A stretch of DNA of 64,000 nt from Flavobacterium weaverense (GCF_003688495.1 NZ_REFH01000008.1:310001-374000), one strand, 5' to 3'. Positions 1 to 9,102 are shown, counted from the first letter of the stretch. The notes: generated from the sequence alone by a model not told the origin. Numbers and translations: made by a program.

Positions 1-1
1 G

Positions 2-619
2 TCAGCAGAAAGTATTTATAATAAATGGTTTAAGCTGTATCAGCAAGAGCAATTTGAATTAGTTTTAGATAATTCTGATCAGCTAATCACTCAGTTTTCT
101 GGAGATGAAATGGTTAGTAAATTTGAATTATTGAGAGCTAATACCATTGGTAAGCTAAAAGGATTGACAGCTTATAAAAATGCTTTGCAAACTGTTGCTG
201 ATAACTATCCAAATAGTGAAGAGGGTAAGAGTGCACAAAGCATTATTAATGATCAGATTCCACTTTTAGAAAAAATGGATTTTGTAAAAACGGATTCAAA
301 TAGTTGGAAAATTTTATATCGCGTAGGATCACGTGAAGATAAAAACACGAAAGCTTTAGAAGATAAAATCAAAAAATTTATAGCAAGCGAAAATCTGCAA
401 AAATTATATTACTCGTATGATATTTATACGAATAAGGAAAACTTTATTACTATACACGGTATAAAGTCAAAGATTTATGCAGATGATATTACCTTAGTTT
501 TGAAAGATAATTCGAAATATAAAGTCACCGATCCTGCGATTGTAATTTCAGGCGAAAACTATAAAGTTATCCAAATTAAGAAAAATCTTGAAACGTATTT
601 AGTAGCAGAAAAACAATAA
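2..619 (+). CDS. porW: C-terminal part of a probable T9SS periplasmic lipoprotein PorW/SprE (partial)
   Basis: The frame is already open at base 2 and ends in TAA at 619, so only about 205 C-terminal residues are visible. The sequence is rich in Lys, Asn and Tyr. It has a TPR-like helical stretch (ALQTVADNYPNSEEG) and then a small mixed alpha/beta end domain (YYSYDIYTNKENF). The stop is two bases before the bactofilin start, so the genes are probably co-transcribed. As I recall it, flavobacterial genomes carry the large TPR lipoprotein PorW/SprE, a type IX secretion component needed for gliding and secretion, just before a bactofilin and the atp genes. The name therefore rests mainly on position and the TPR look, because the diagnostic N-terminus is outside the window. 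The alternative is an unrelated TPR protein. Confidence 0.55.
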   Translation, partial: SAESIYNKWFKLYQQEQFELVLDNSDQLITQFSGDEMVSKFELLRANTIGKLKGLTAYKNALQTVADNYPNSEEGKSAQSIINDQIPLLEKMDFVKTDSNSWKILYRVGSREDKNTKALEDKIKKFIASENLQKLYYSYDIYTNKENFITIHGIKSKIYADDITLVLKDNSKYKVTDPAIVISGENYKVIQIKKNLETYLVAEKQ

Positions 620-621
620 CT

Positions 622-1011
622 ATGTTTGATAAAAAGTCAAAATCATACACGGAACTTTTAGGAAAAACGAATAGAATTGTAGAAGGTACAACGATAACGG
701 GTGATATTATTTCAGAAGCTGATTTTAGATTGGATGGTAATTTGATTGGTAATTTTCAATCGCGCGGAAAGATAGTTATTGGTCCTGCTGGAAGTGTAAC
801 AGGAGATATTACTTGTAAAAATGCTGATATTGAAGGCAAATTTAGCGGTAAGATGCAAATCACCGAAGTTTTAAATGTAAAATCAAAAGCTAGTATACAT
901 GGAGAAGTAAGCGTAGGAAAGCTTTCTGTAGAACCAGGAGCTGACTTTAGTGCTTCTTGTGTAATGAATAATATTGTAAAAAAACAGACGCTTCCTGATG
1001 CAGAAAAATAG
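622..1011 (+). CDS. Bactofilin-family polymer-forming cytoskeletal protein
   Basis: This 129-residue protein has a central region of short beta-strand repeats with regularly spaced glycines and hydrophobics (GDIISEADFRLDGNLIG, GDITCKNADIEGKFSGKM, HGEVSVGKLSVEPGA). That is the right-handed beta-helix pattern of bactofilins. The flanking tails are short and polar, as usual for the family. Bactofilins polymerise without nucleotide into filaments that act as scaffolds at the inner face of the membrane. It begins two bases after the preceding lipoprotein gene and its last 14 bases overlap the next gene, so all are likely translated from one message. Family assignment is firm; the cellular role here is unknown. 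Confidence 0.9.
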   Translation: MFDKKSKSYTELLGKTNRIVEGTTITGDIISEADFRLDGNLIGNFQSRGKIVIGPAGSVTGDITCKNADIEGKFSGKMQITEVLNVKSKASIHGEVSVGKLSVEPGADFSASCVMNNIVKKQTLPDAEK

Positions 1012-1222
1012 CAATCCGAAACAATCTAATAAATGGTTAGTGATGATGAATATTCCTTTTCAAATGGGAGTGATCATTTTTTGTTTTACCTATTTAGGAA
1101 TGTGGCTTGATGAAAAATATACGAGCTCTTCAGTATTTACCATAATACTATCATTATTAGCTGTTTTTATTGGATTATACAATGTAATAAGACAGGTAAA
1201 AAATTTAAATAAAGACGATTAA
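998..1222 (+). CDS. AtpZ/AtpI-like small membrane protein
   Basis: This 74-residue protein has a polar N-terminus and two hydrophobic helices (about residues 19-37 and 45-64) separated by a short loop containing DEKY. That is the layout of AtpZ/AtpI, which accompany F0F1 ATP synthase and are thought to assist c-ring assembly or Mg2+/Ca2+ transport. The start overlaps the bactofilin by 14 bases, and the stop overlaps the next start in a TAATG junction, which suggests translational coupling. Its position just upstream of atpB supports the assignment. Confidence 0.8.
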   Translation: MQKNSNPKQSNKWLVMMNIPFQMGVIIFCFTYLGMWLDEKYTSSSVFTIILSLLAVFIGLYNVIRQVKNLNKDD

Positions 1223-1605
1223 TGCGACAATTTTATAAATTCTTAACGATAATTATTCCTTTTTCTATTGTATTATTTTTCATACAATATTACATAATTA
1301 GCTCATTTTTTGAAAATATTACTTTTTTTTATTCGACATGGAGTATTTACCTTTTCCATCTTATTATTACTCTATTAAGCTATAGTTTTCTTCTTTTTGT
1401 TAATAAAACATTTGCTGATAAAACGGGTTTTGCCTTTATGGGATTTAGCCTAATTAAAATGATGGCGTCAATAGTTTTTCTTATTCCTTTGATTCAATCA
1501 GACCTTACAAGCCAAATTCCTGATGTTAGTGCATTTTTTATTCCTTATTTTCTATTCTTATTCTTCGAAACCCTTTTTGCGGTTCGTTTAATAAATAAAC
1601 AATAA
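1222..1605 (+). CDS. Four-helix membrane protein upstream of atpB (DUF6168-like)
   Basis: This 127-residue, very hydrophobic protein has four predicted transmembrane segments (about residues 7-27, 40-59, 72-92 and 103-121). No catalytic motif is visible. It starts in the TAATG overlap with the AtpZ-like gene and sits where many bacteria encode AtpI. Flavobacteria carry a conserved protein here that I believe is classed as DUF6168. Its place between AtpZ and subunit a suggests a role in assembling the F0 sector, but that is inference from context only. Confidence 0.7.
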   Translation: MRQFYKFLTIIIPFSIVLFFIQYYIISSFFENITFFYSTWSIYLFHLIITLLSYSFLLFVNKTFADKTGFAFMGFSLIKMMASIVFLIPLIQSDLTSQIPDVSAFFIPYFLFLFFETLFAVRLINKQ

Positions 1606-1688
1606 GGAGTATGTGTTAATAGCAGTATTTAATTTGAATATAATGGGTAAAAACAAAATGATATATTTTCAGTTGTAAATAAATTATG

Positions 1689-1696
1689 TACCTTTG
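1689..1696 (+). promoter_or_regulatory. Bacteroidota -7 box TACCTTTG upstream of atpB
   Basis: TACCTTTG matches the Bacteroidota -7 consensus TAnnTTTG and lies 41 bases before the atpB start. No good -33 TTTG box at 17-23 bases was found; the nearest TTG is only 13 bases away. The 132-base gap before atpB suggests it has its own promoter in addition to read-through from 1605. Confidence 0.5.
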
Positions 1697-1737
1697 CAAA
1701 AAATTTTGAAACGTAAAATTAGACACACAATTTAATA

Positions 1738-2880
1738 ATGGTATTTTCAAATAAACATGTTCAGTTCTTATTAGTTGCCTTAGTAGCCAGTATTCCTTAT
1801 TTTGGATTTGCAAATCCTGTGGTTGATAGTCTTTCTATTGCAAATGAAGCAGTTGTTGAGCATCAAGCAGAGGCAGCTCCCGTAAAGAAACCATTTGATG
1901 CAACGGAATTAATTAATTCTCATATTGGTGATTCACATGAATTTCATATTGCAGACTGGGGCGGACATCCAGTTTCATTTTATCTACCAGTAATTTTGTG
2001 GACCAATACTGGTTTAGAAATTTTCTCTTCGGAGAGATTTCACCACGACAATGAAGCAAAACATGCGATTGACGTCAATGGTCACAAATTAGTTCGTTCA
2101 AATGAAGTTATTTATTACGCAGACAAATTTGACAAATTGACTGTAGAGGAAAGAAAAAATGGAGCATTTGAATTTGATGCAAGACCGTTGAACTTTTCGA
2201 TTACTAAGAATGTTTTTTCAATGTTCATGTCAGCTATCATAATGTTTTTATTGTTTTTAGCTGTAGCAAGATCGTACAAGAAAAATCAATTAGCACCTAA
2301 AGGTATCGCTGGATTTCTTGAGCCTTTAGTAACATTTGTTAGAGATGATATTGCTAGACCAAATATTGGAGAGAAAAAATACGAAAAATACATGCCGTAT
2401 TTATTGACTATCTTTTTCTTCATCTGGATTAACAACCTTATCGGTTTGATTCCTTTTTTTCCATTTAGCTCAAACTTGACTGGAAATATATACTTTACTT
2501 TTGTAATGGCGTTGATTACGTTTATCATTACAACATTGAGTGGAAATAAAGATTATTGGGGGCACATTTTCAATACGCCTGGAGTTCCTTTTTGGTTAGC
2601 ACCAATTATGATTCCTGTAGAATTAATTGGAATGTTAACAAAACCTTTCGCATTGATGATTCGTTTATTTGCTAACATTACAGCAGGACACATCATTATT
2701 TTAAGTTTAGTTTCATTAATCTTTATATTTGAAACAGTAGCGGTTTCTCCTATTTCTGGAGCGTTTGTTTTATTTATGAGTGTATTAGAAATGTTAGTTG
2801 CAGCATTACAAGCTTATGTCTTTACGTTGTTATCAGCATTGTTTATTGGTCAAGCCGTTGCAGAGCATGATCATCATTAA
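1738..2880 (+). CDS. atpB: F0F1 ATP synthase subunit a
   Basis: Subunit a forms the proton half-channels against the c-ring. The 380-residue product starts with a clear signal peptide (MVFSNKHVQFLLVALVASIP) followed by a periplasmic extension of about 120 residues. A membrane domain with several helices begins near residue 155. The essential channel arginine is R309 in MIRLFANITAGHI, which corresponds to E. coli R210. The C-terminus is His-rich (EHDHH). The long exported N-terminal extension is usual for Bacteroidota subunit a and explains the length compared with about 270 residues in E. coli. atpE follows 40 bases downstream. Confidence 0.97.
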   Translation: MVFSNKHVQFLLVALVASIPYFGFANPVVDSLSIANEAVVEHQAEAAPVKKPFDATELINSHIGDSHEFHIADWGGHPVSFYLPVILWTNTGLEIFSSERFHHDNEAKHAIDVNGHKLVRSNEVIYYADKFDKLTVEERKNGAFEFDARPLNFSITKNVFSMFMSAIIMFLLFLAVARSYKKNQLAPKGIAGFLEPLVTFVRDDIARPNIGEKKYEKYMPYLLTIFFFIWINNLIGLIPFFPFSSNLTGNIYFTFVMALITFIITTLSGNKDYWGHIFNTPGVPFWLAPIMIPVELIGMLTKPFALMIRLFANITAGHIIILSLVSLIFIFETVAVSPISGAFVLFMSVLEMLVAALQAYVFTLLSALFIGQAVAEHDHH

Positions 2881-2902
2881 TCAGAGTTTTATTAATTATT
2901 AA

Positions 2903-3121
<219 letters not shown>

Positions 3122-3133
3122 TTAAAAATTAAA

Positions 3134-3170
3134 ATTTCCTGTAGCGGTTGGCTGCAGGAAGTTTTTCTTT
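3134..3170 (+). terminator. Hairpin plus T-tract after atpE (probable attenuator inside the atp operon)
   Basis: The arms are 3136-3145 and 3151-3160 (ttcctgtagc / gctgcaggaa, one G-T wobble) around a 5-base loop, followed by gtttttcttt. This has the shape of an intrinsic terminator but sits inside the operon between atpE and atpF. Partial termination here would favour expression of subunit c, which is needed in many copies per enzyme. The structure is seen; the function is inferred. Confidence 0.65.
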
Positions 3171-3203
3171 CTAAAACAAAAAAATTATTTTAAATATATA
3201 CAT

Positions 3204-3695
3204 ATGAATTTTACAGCACCGGAGAGTTTAATTTTTTGGACAACGATCATTTTCTTTGTTTTCTTTCTACTTTTGAGAAAATTTGCTTGGAAACCAATTT
3301 TGGGAGCCGTAAAAGGTCGTGAAGAATCTATAAATAATGCTTTGGCTTCCGCCGAATCAGCGCGTAGAGAAATGCAGAATTTAACTGCAGACAATGAACG
3401 CATTTTACAAGAAGCTAGAATGGAGCGTGACAACATGCTTAAAGAAGCGCGTGAAATGAAAGAGAAGATGGTTGCTGATTCTAAGAAAGAAGCACAAATT
3501 CAAGGAGAGAGAATGATTTCACAAGCAAAAATTGCTATTGAAGCAGAGAAAAATGCAGCTATGGCTGAATTGAAATCTCAAGTTTCAACGTTATCATTGA
3601 GTATCGCAGAAAAATTATTGAAAGACGAATTATCTAATAAAGAAGCTCAAGCTAAATTGATTGAGAATATGTTAGGTGACGTAAAATTAAACTAA
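3204..3695 (+). CDS. atpF: F0F1 ATP synthase subunit b
   Basis: This 163-residue product has one N-terminal membrane helix (about residues 9-24) followed by a long charged helix rich in Ala, Glu and Lys that forms the peripheral stalk dimer. The stalk-forming b subunit holds delta and the alpha3beta3 head against rotation. The sequence RKFAWKPILGAVKGREESIN right after the membrane helix is typical of the family. It lies after the hairpin downstream of atpE and four bases before atpH. Confidence 0.95.
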   Translation: MNFTAPESLIFWTTIIFFVFFLLLRKFAWKPILGAVKGREESINNALASAESARREMQNLTADNERILQEARMERDNMLKEAREMKEKMVADSKKEAQIQGERMISQAKIAIEAEKNAAMAELKSQVSTLSLSIAEKLLKDELSNKEAQAKLIENMLGDVKLN

Positions 3696-3699
3696 AATT

Positions 3700-4233
3700 A
3701 TGTCAGGAACTAGAGCAGCAATTCGTTATGCAAAAGCATTCATAGATTTAGCTATTTCTGCAGGAAATGAGCAGGAAGTCTATAAAGATATGGCTTTGAT
3801 TTCTTCAACAATAACTGGAAATGAGGAATTGAATAGCTTTATTCAAAACCCTACCATTTCTGTTGGTGTTAAAGAAAGTGCTTTGACTGAAGTTTTCGCA
3901 AGTACAACTAAATTGACTAAAAGTCTTTTCCATTTGTTATTCGAAAACAAAAGATTTGAAATTTTAGAAGATATCGTTTCTCAGTACGTTCTTTTATCAG
4001 ATGAGATGAATGGCTTTGAAGTAGTAAAAGTAACTACGGCAATAGCAATGGATTCTGCATTAGAAGCGAAAGTTTCTGAAAAAATAAAAGAATTTTCAAA
4101 TAAGAAAATTACAATAGTAAATACTATAGACCCTGCTATCATAGGAGGTTTTATTTTAAGAATTGGTGACAAGGAGTATAATGCTTCTATTGCTAATAGA
4201 TTACAAGTATTAAAAAGAGAGTTAAGTAACTAG
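3700..4233 (+). CDS. atpH: F0F1 ATP synthase subunit delta
   Basis: The 177-residue product begins with the family pattern RAAIRYAKAFIDLA, which starts the N-terminal six-helix domain that binds alpha. It ends with the conserved C-terminal region (IDPAIIGGFILRIGDKEYNASIANRLQVLKREL) that docks on subunit b. Delta links the peripheral stalk to the F1 head. Length and motifs are normal. The start lies four bases after atpF and the stop 38 bases before atpA. Confidence 0.95.
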   Translation: MSGTRAAIRYAKAFIDLAISAGNEQEVYKDMALISSTITGNEELNSFIQNPTISVGVKESALTEVFASTTKLTKSLFHLLFENKRFEILEDIVSQYVLLSDEMNGFEVVKVTTAIAMDSALEAKVSEKIKEFSNKKITIVNTIDPAIIGGFILRIGDKEYNASIANRLQVLKRELSN

Positions 4234-4271
4234 TTTTATCGCACTTTAGAGTGTCTAAATTATAAATTAAG

Positions 4272-5849
4272 ATGGCGGAAATCAAACCTGCTGAAATATC
4301 AGCAATATTAAGAAAGCAAGTAGAAGGTTTTGAATCTGGCGCTACGCTAGAGGAAGTAGGAACAGTACTTCAAGTTGGAGATGGTATTGCTCGTATTTAC
4401 GGGCTTTCAAATGTTCAATACGGTGAATTAGTAGAATTCGAAAATGGTCTTGAGGCTATTGTTTTGAATCTTGAAGAGGATAACGTTGGTGTGGTACTTT
4501 TAGGACCATCAACTGGTATCAAAGAAGGATCAACTGCAAAAAGAACACAACGTATCGCTTCTCTTAAAGTAGGAGAACAAATGGTAGGACGTGTAGTTAA
4601 CACTCTTGGTTTTCCTATTGATGGAAAAGGACCAATAGGTGGAGACTTATACGAAATGCCATTAGAAAGAAAAGCTCCTGGAGTTATCTTCCGTCAACCA
4701 GTTACTGAGCCATTACAAACAGGTATTAAAGCAGTAGATGCTATGATCCCAGTAGGTAGAGGTCAACGTGAGTTAGTTATTGGTGACCGTCAAACAGGTA
4801 AATCAACTGTTTGTCTTGATACCATCTTAAATCAAAAAGAATTTTACGACGCTGGAAAACCAGTGTTTTGTATATATGTTGCAATTGGGCAAAAAGCATC
4901 AACTGTAGCAGGAATTGCTAAAATGTTAGAAGAAAAAGGAGCAATGGCTTACACCATTATTGTTGCTGCTAATGCTTCTGATCCAGCTCCAATGCAAGTA
5001 TATGCTCCTATGGCAGGTGCTGCAATTGGTGAGTATTTTAGAGATTCAGGTCGTCCAGCTTTAATTGTTTATGATGATTTATCTAAACAAGCTGTTGCTT
5101 ACCGTGAGGTTTCTCTTTTATTAAGAAGACCACCGGGACGTGAGGCATATCCAGGAGACGTTTTTTACTTACACAGTCGTTTATTAGAGCGTGCTTGTAA
5201 AGTAATTGCTGATGATGGAATTGCTAGAAACATGAATGATTTACCAGATTCATTGAAATCAATTGTAAAAGGTGGTGGTTCATTAACTGCTTTACCAATT
5301 ATTGAAACTCAAGCTGGTGACGTATCTGCATATATCCCAACAAACGTAATTTCGATTACTGATGGTCAAATTTTCCTTGATGGAGATTTGTTTAACTCAG
5401 GAGTTCGTCCAGCGATTAACGTAGGTATTTCGGTATCACGTGTTGGAGGAAATGCACAAATTAAATCAATGAAAAAAGTAGCAGGTACATTGAAACTAGA
5501 TCAAGCACAATTCCGTGAATTGGAAGCGTTTGCTAAATTTGGTTCTGACCTTGATGCGGTTACATTGAACGTAATTGAGAAAGGAAAAAGAAACGTTGAA
5601 ATCTTGAAACAAGGTTTGAATGATCCTTATACTGTTGAAGACCAAGTTGCAATTATTTATGCTGGTTCAAAAAACTTGTTAAGAAATGTTCCTGTGAACA
5701 AAGTAAGAGAATTTGAGAAAGATTTCTTAGAATTCTTAAACAACAAACACAGAGCAACTCTTGACGCTTTGAAAGCAGGAAAATTAACAGACGAAATTAC
5801 AGATGTAATCGAGTCAGTAGCAAAAGAATTATCAGCAAAATATAACTAA
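4272..5849 (+). CDS. atpA: F0F1 ATP synthase subunit alpha
   Basis: The 525-residue product is the non-catalytic nucleotide-binding subunit of F1. The Walker A motif GDRQTGKST is near residues 171-179. The [16 protein letters not shown] region and the signature segment [19 protein letters not shown] follow at the expected distances. The N-terminus [15 protein letters not shown] is typical of Bacteroidota. The stop is followed by a palindromic 7-bp-periodic array before atpG. The partner beta subunit gene is not in the window. Confidence 0.98.
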   Translation: MAEIKPAEISAILRKQVEGFESGATLEEVGTVLQVGDGIARIYGLSNVQYGELVEFENGLEAIVLNLEEDNVGVVLLGPSTGIKEGSTAKRTQRIASLKVGEQMVGRVVNTLGFPIDGKGPIGGDLYEMPLERKAPGVIFRQPVTEPLQTGIKAVDAMIPVGRGQRELVIGDRQTGKSTVCLDTILNQKEFYDAGKPVFCIYVAIGQKASTVAGIAKMLEEKGAMAYTIIVAANASDPAPMQVYAPMAGAAIGEYFRDSGRPALIVYDDLSKQAVAYREVSLLLRRPPGREAYPGDVFYLHSRLLERACKVIADDGIARNMNDLPDSLKSIVKGGGSLTALPIIETQAGDVSAYIPTNVISITDGQIFLDGDLFNSGVRPAINVGISVSRVGGNAQIKSMKKVAGTLKLDQAQFRELEAFAKFGSDLDAVTLNVIEKGKRNVEILKQGLNDPYTVEDQVAIIYAGSKNLLRNVPVNKVREFEKDFLEFLNNKHRATLDALKAGKLTDEITDVIESVAKELSAKYN

Positions 5850-5853
5850 TACA

Positions 5854-5916
5854 AGTGATTAGTGATTAGTAATTAGTGAAGAGCTAATTACTAATCACTA
5901 TTTACTAATTACTAAA
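5854..5916. repeat. Palindromic heptad array between atpA and atpG
   Basis: The segment reads as AGTGATT, AGTGATT, AGTAATT, AGTGAAG on the left and CTAATTA, CTAATCA, CTATTTA, CTAATTA on the right, so a 7-base period runs first in one orientation and then in the other. Bases 5861-5876 and 5884-5899 are a perfect 16-base inverted repeat around a 7-base loop. It would fold strongly in the atp mRNA. No T-run follows, so it is not a classical terminator. Similar arrays lie at 12403-12437 and 44951-45025. Confidence 0.8.
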
Positions 5917-5923
5917 AATACAA

Positions 5924-6784
5924 ATGGCAAATTTAAAGGAAATCCGTAATAGAATTACTTCCGTTTCATCAACGATGCAAATTACATCGGCAATGAAAAT
6001 GGTTTCTGCAGCAAAGCTAAAGAAAGCACAAGATGCAATCACAGCGATGCGCCCTTATGCCGAAAAATTAACGGAGTTACTGCAAAATCTTTCTGACACT
6101 CTTGAAGGAGGTGCTGGTGGTGAGTTTACAGAACAACGTGAGATCAAAAAAGTTTTACTTGTTGTAGTTACTTCTAATAGAGGTTTAGCTGGTGCTTTTA
6201 ATACTAATGCAATTAAAGAAGCTAAAAGCCGTGCAGTTTACTATGCAGGGAAGCAAGTTGATATTTTTGCAATAGGTAAAAAAGGAAATGACGTTTTAGG
6301 TAAAACGCTTAACGTTGTTGCTAATGAAAGTCCTGTTTTTGATGCTTTATCTTTTGATAATGTTGCTAAAATTGCTGATGTATTAACTGAGAAATTCGTT
6401 TCTGGTGAATATGATAAAATTGAGTTGATTTATAACCAATTTAAAAATGCTGCTACACAGATTGTTCAAACAGAACAGTTTTTGCCGCTAGCTCCAATTA
6501 AATCAGATTTAAACGTTACTCCAAGTGATTATATCTTCGAACCTTCAAAAGAAGAGATTGTATTGACATTGATTCCTAAATCTTTGAAAACACAATTGTA
6601 TAAAGGAATTCGTGATTCATTTGCATCAGAGCACGGAGCACGTATGACCGCAATGCATAAAGCTACTGATAATGCAACTGAATTAAGAGACCAATTGAAA
6701 TTAACATACAACAAAGCGCGTCAAGCAGCTATTACGAACGAGATTTTAGAAATCGTTGGTGGAGCGGAAGCTTTGAATGGATAA
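5924..6784 (+). CDS. atpG: F0F1 ATP synthase subunit gamma
   Basis: The 286-residue product is the central rotor shaft. The N-terminus (MANLKEIRNRITSVSSTMQITSAMKMVSAAKLKKAQ) and the C-terminus (ATDNATELRDQLKLTYNKARQAAITNEILEIVGGAEAL) are the two conserved coiled-coil helices of gamma. The middle has the VVVTSNRGLAGAFN motif. It is the last gene of this atp cluster. atpD and atpC are absent here, as in other Flavobacteriia where they are encoded elsewhere. The last five codons and stop are part of a 52-base unit that is repeated downstream. Confidence 0.97.
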   Translation: MANLKEIRNRITSVSSTMQITSAMKMVSAAKLKKAQDAITAMRPYAEKLTELLQNLSDTLEGGAGGEFTEQREIKKVLLVVVTSNRGLAGAFNTNAIKEAKSRAVYYAGKQVDIFAIGKKGNDVLGKTLNVVANESPVFDALSFDNVAKIADVLTEKFVSGEYDKIELIYNQFKNAATQIVQTEQFLPLAPIKSDLNVTPSDYIFEPSKEEIVLTLIPKSLKTQLYKGIRDSFASEHGARMTAMHKATDNATELRDQLKLTYNKARQAAITNEILEIVGGAEALNG

Positions 6785-6955
6785 GAAAAATTTTTAATTT
6801 TTCAAATCTTAAAATTGCGAAGCTTTGAATGGATAAGAAAAATTTTTAATTTTTCAAATCTTAAAAATTCGAAGCTTTGAATGGATAAGAAAAATTTTTA
6901 ATTTTTCAAATCTTAAAATTGCGCAGCTTTGAATGGATAAGAAAATTTTTAATTT
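6768..6955 (+). repeat. 52-bp tandem repeat, about 3.6 copies, starting inside the 3' end of atpG
   Basis: Units are 6768-6819, 6820-6871, 6872-6923 and a diverging partial unit 6924-6955. Copies are nearly identical, with differences such as gcga/tcga/gcgc at the joints and one lost A in the last. The first unit contains the final codons and stop of atpG (frame reading A-L-N-G-stop), so the downstream copies carry relics of that gene end. Each complete unit contains the inverted repeat gaaaaatt/aatttttc around a 3-base loop. Recent tandem duplication by slippage or unequal exchange is the likely origin. Confidence 0.95.
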
Positions 6956-6981
6956 TTATAAAAATTATCTTCTAAATAGAT

Positions 6982-7021
6982 AAAAAAAAACGACTGAATG
7001 TAAATTCAGTCGTTTTTTTTT
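6982..7021. terminator. Strong bidirectional intrinsic terminator of the atp operon
   Basis: Perfect arms acgactgaat / attcagtcgt around a 4-base loop are flanked by an A-run of nine and a T-run of ten, so it can work on either strand. It closes the atp operon after the 52-base repeats. The rest of the gap up to 7254 shows no gene; TATATTTA near 7193 is a weak -7-like match before the next gene. Confidence 0.92.
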
Positions 7022-7254
7022 GTCTTATATAATAAATCCTTTTTTGTAATCTGGTTAATTTCTCACTATTTCTAAACTTGTTAATTTGTCTGTAATCTTC
7101 GAAAAACAGCTTAATTTAATGCGTTTTACTGCATTATTCATGCAATTAGATAAATAAGATGCAGAATAAATTATTTCATTTTAAATTTTGTGTATATTTA
7201 GCCTCTTAAATCCTTAGCAAATTGATTGAAAACTAACCAATTAACCATTTTATT

Positions 7255-9078
7255 ATGAAGAACATTACTTTAAAGTATCTCAAGATCGCATTTTCAGGCG
7301 GTCTATTTTTATTCTTGTCTACAGCAGCAGCGCAATGCCCGCAAGACAATGAGTTTAGTAAAACCACACCGAAGAGAGATTTAAGAGGAGTCTTTCTTGC
7401 TTCTGTTTTTAATTTGAACTGGCCAACTAACAAGCTTGCAACACCTGCGGTGCAACAAGCAGAATTACTGACGATTTTAGATAACCTAAAATTTAATGGC
7501 TACAATACAGTTTTTCTTCAAGTTCGCCCTTCAGGTGACGCTCTTTATCAATCTGCTATAGAACCTTGGTCTATTTATTTAACAGGTACAGAAGGATTAG
7601 CGCCTAGTCCAATATGGGATCCGTTAGCATTCGCAATCACTGAAGCGCATAGCCGCGGACTTGATTTACATGCGTGGATTAATCCCTATCGATCAAAGAA
7701 TGGTAGCTATACAAACGCTGCTAATCACCCATCAAATACTAATCCTTCATGGGTGTTAACTGCTGCAACGAACGCTAATTTAAAAATACTTAATCCGGGA
7801 ATACCCGCAGTGCGTGATTATGTTGTATCCATTATTGAGGATATTGCGACTCGATACGATGTGGATGGAATTCATTTTGATGACTACTTTTATCCTAGTT
7901 CATTTATGGTGCCTGCGCCAAACAATCAAGATAGTCAATCCTTTATCGATTATAATCCTACTAATTTATCTCTACCAAACTGGAGAAGAGAGAACGGTAA
8001 ACTTATGGTAGGTAAGGTATATGATGCAATTCAAGTAATCAATACTAATTTAAACAAGAATATAGTTTTTGGCGTAAGCCCCTCTGGAATTTGGAAGAGT
8101 GGAGTGCCAACAGGAATAAGTGGTGGTTCTCATTTCAATGATCTGTTTTACGATCCTCTTGCTTGGATGGATGCTGGAAAGGTAGATTATCTAGCACCTC
8201 AATTATATTGGAAAATCGGTGGTGATCAGGATTAGGTAAAACTATCACAATGGTGGAATGACCAAGTTAAAATTAGAAATAAGCAGGTGTATTTAAGTCA
8301 GGCGTACTATAAAATGGATGATAGTAATAATTATACTTCTGTAGAACTTCAGAACCAAATTATTCACAATAGATCAGCAACGATGGACGCTACATTTGGG
8401 CAGATCGCTTATAGTTATGTTGCTATAAAAGCGAATTCTAAATCTATAAATACTAATCTTCTCGCTGCGGAATACAAGTATAAATCTTTTGCTCCCCCAA
8501 TTTTTGGTAAAGACGCTATTTGTCCAAATCCACCGGCTAATATTATAAAAACAGGTACAGTTTTGAGTTGGGACACGCCAGTTGCTGCCGCAGATGGCGA
8601 TTTACCTGCAAAATATGTGATATATGCATTTGATAACGCTGCCGAAGCGGTCACTAATAAAGATGACGGCTCAAAAATTATTGAGATAACAGCTGCAAAT
8701 CAGTTTGTATTAACACAAGATCAAATTGACAACAAATTTATTGTAATTACTTCCTTAGATAAAAACAATAATGAAGCAGGTACATACGATCCTAATCTAG
8801 GAATAGGAGGTACTCAACTAGCCGATAGTAAATCATTTATTGCTTATCCAAATCCATTCGTAACTGACTTTACTGTTCAATTAAATAGTTTAAACACTAA
8901 TAATGTAATTATCACTATTTACGAATCAACGGGAAGACAAGTTTGGCATCAAGAAGCTAAATCGATTGTAGATTCCAAAATAAAAGTAGCTCCTACAAAT
9001 TTGACTAGCGGCATTTATTATGTAAGGATTGATTTTGAAAATGGAACAAGTGAAAGTTTTAAAATTATAAAAAGATAA
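7255..9078 (+). pseudogene. GHL10-like secreted glycoside hydrolase with T9SS sorting domain, interrupted by an in-frame TAG
   Basis: The frame runs from ATG 7255 to TAA 9078 (607 codons) but codon 327 is TAG (8233-8235). Before it are a signal peptide (ISGGLFLFLSTAAAQ-like, first 25 residues) and a (beta/alpha)8 domain of the family-10-like type (LRGVFLASVFNLNWPTNK, WINPYRSKNGSY, DGIHFDDYFYP near residue 203). After it the same domain continues without frameshift (VKLSQWWNDQVKIRNKQVYLSQ), followed by a linker and a type A T9SS C-terminal sorting domain (IAYPNPFVTDFTVQLNS ... GIYYVRIDF, about 528-607). Family members usually have Tyr at this place, so TAT/TAC to TAG is a one-base change. As read, it gives a truncated product without the export tail. 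A sequencing error or a recent null allele are both possible. Substrate is unknown; related proteins are thought to act on glycans of the cell envelope. Confidence 0.85.
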
Positions 9079-9102
9079 AATACTTTTCTTTTTAAATTGA
9101 AG

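Noticed and set aside
1616..1813. Minus-strand frame across the gap before atpB
   Set aside because: It overlaps the atpB signal peptide, has low-complexity AT-rich content and no ribosome site or family features.
6768..6955. Array of regularly spaced repeats considered as a CRISPR array
   Set aside because: The units are directly adjacent with no unique spacers, include the atpG stop codon, and no cas genes are nearby.
8233..8235. In-frame TAG considered as pyrrolysine or recoded stop
   Set aside because: No pyl genes are seen, other genes in the window end in TAG as normal, and the expected residue (Tyr) is one base change away; a nonsense change or base-call error is simpler.
8287..9078. 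Separate gene starting at GTG 8287
   Set aside because: It is in the same frame as the upstream part, has no own signal peptide, and continues the same domain; it is the second half of the broken gene.
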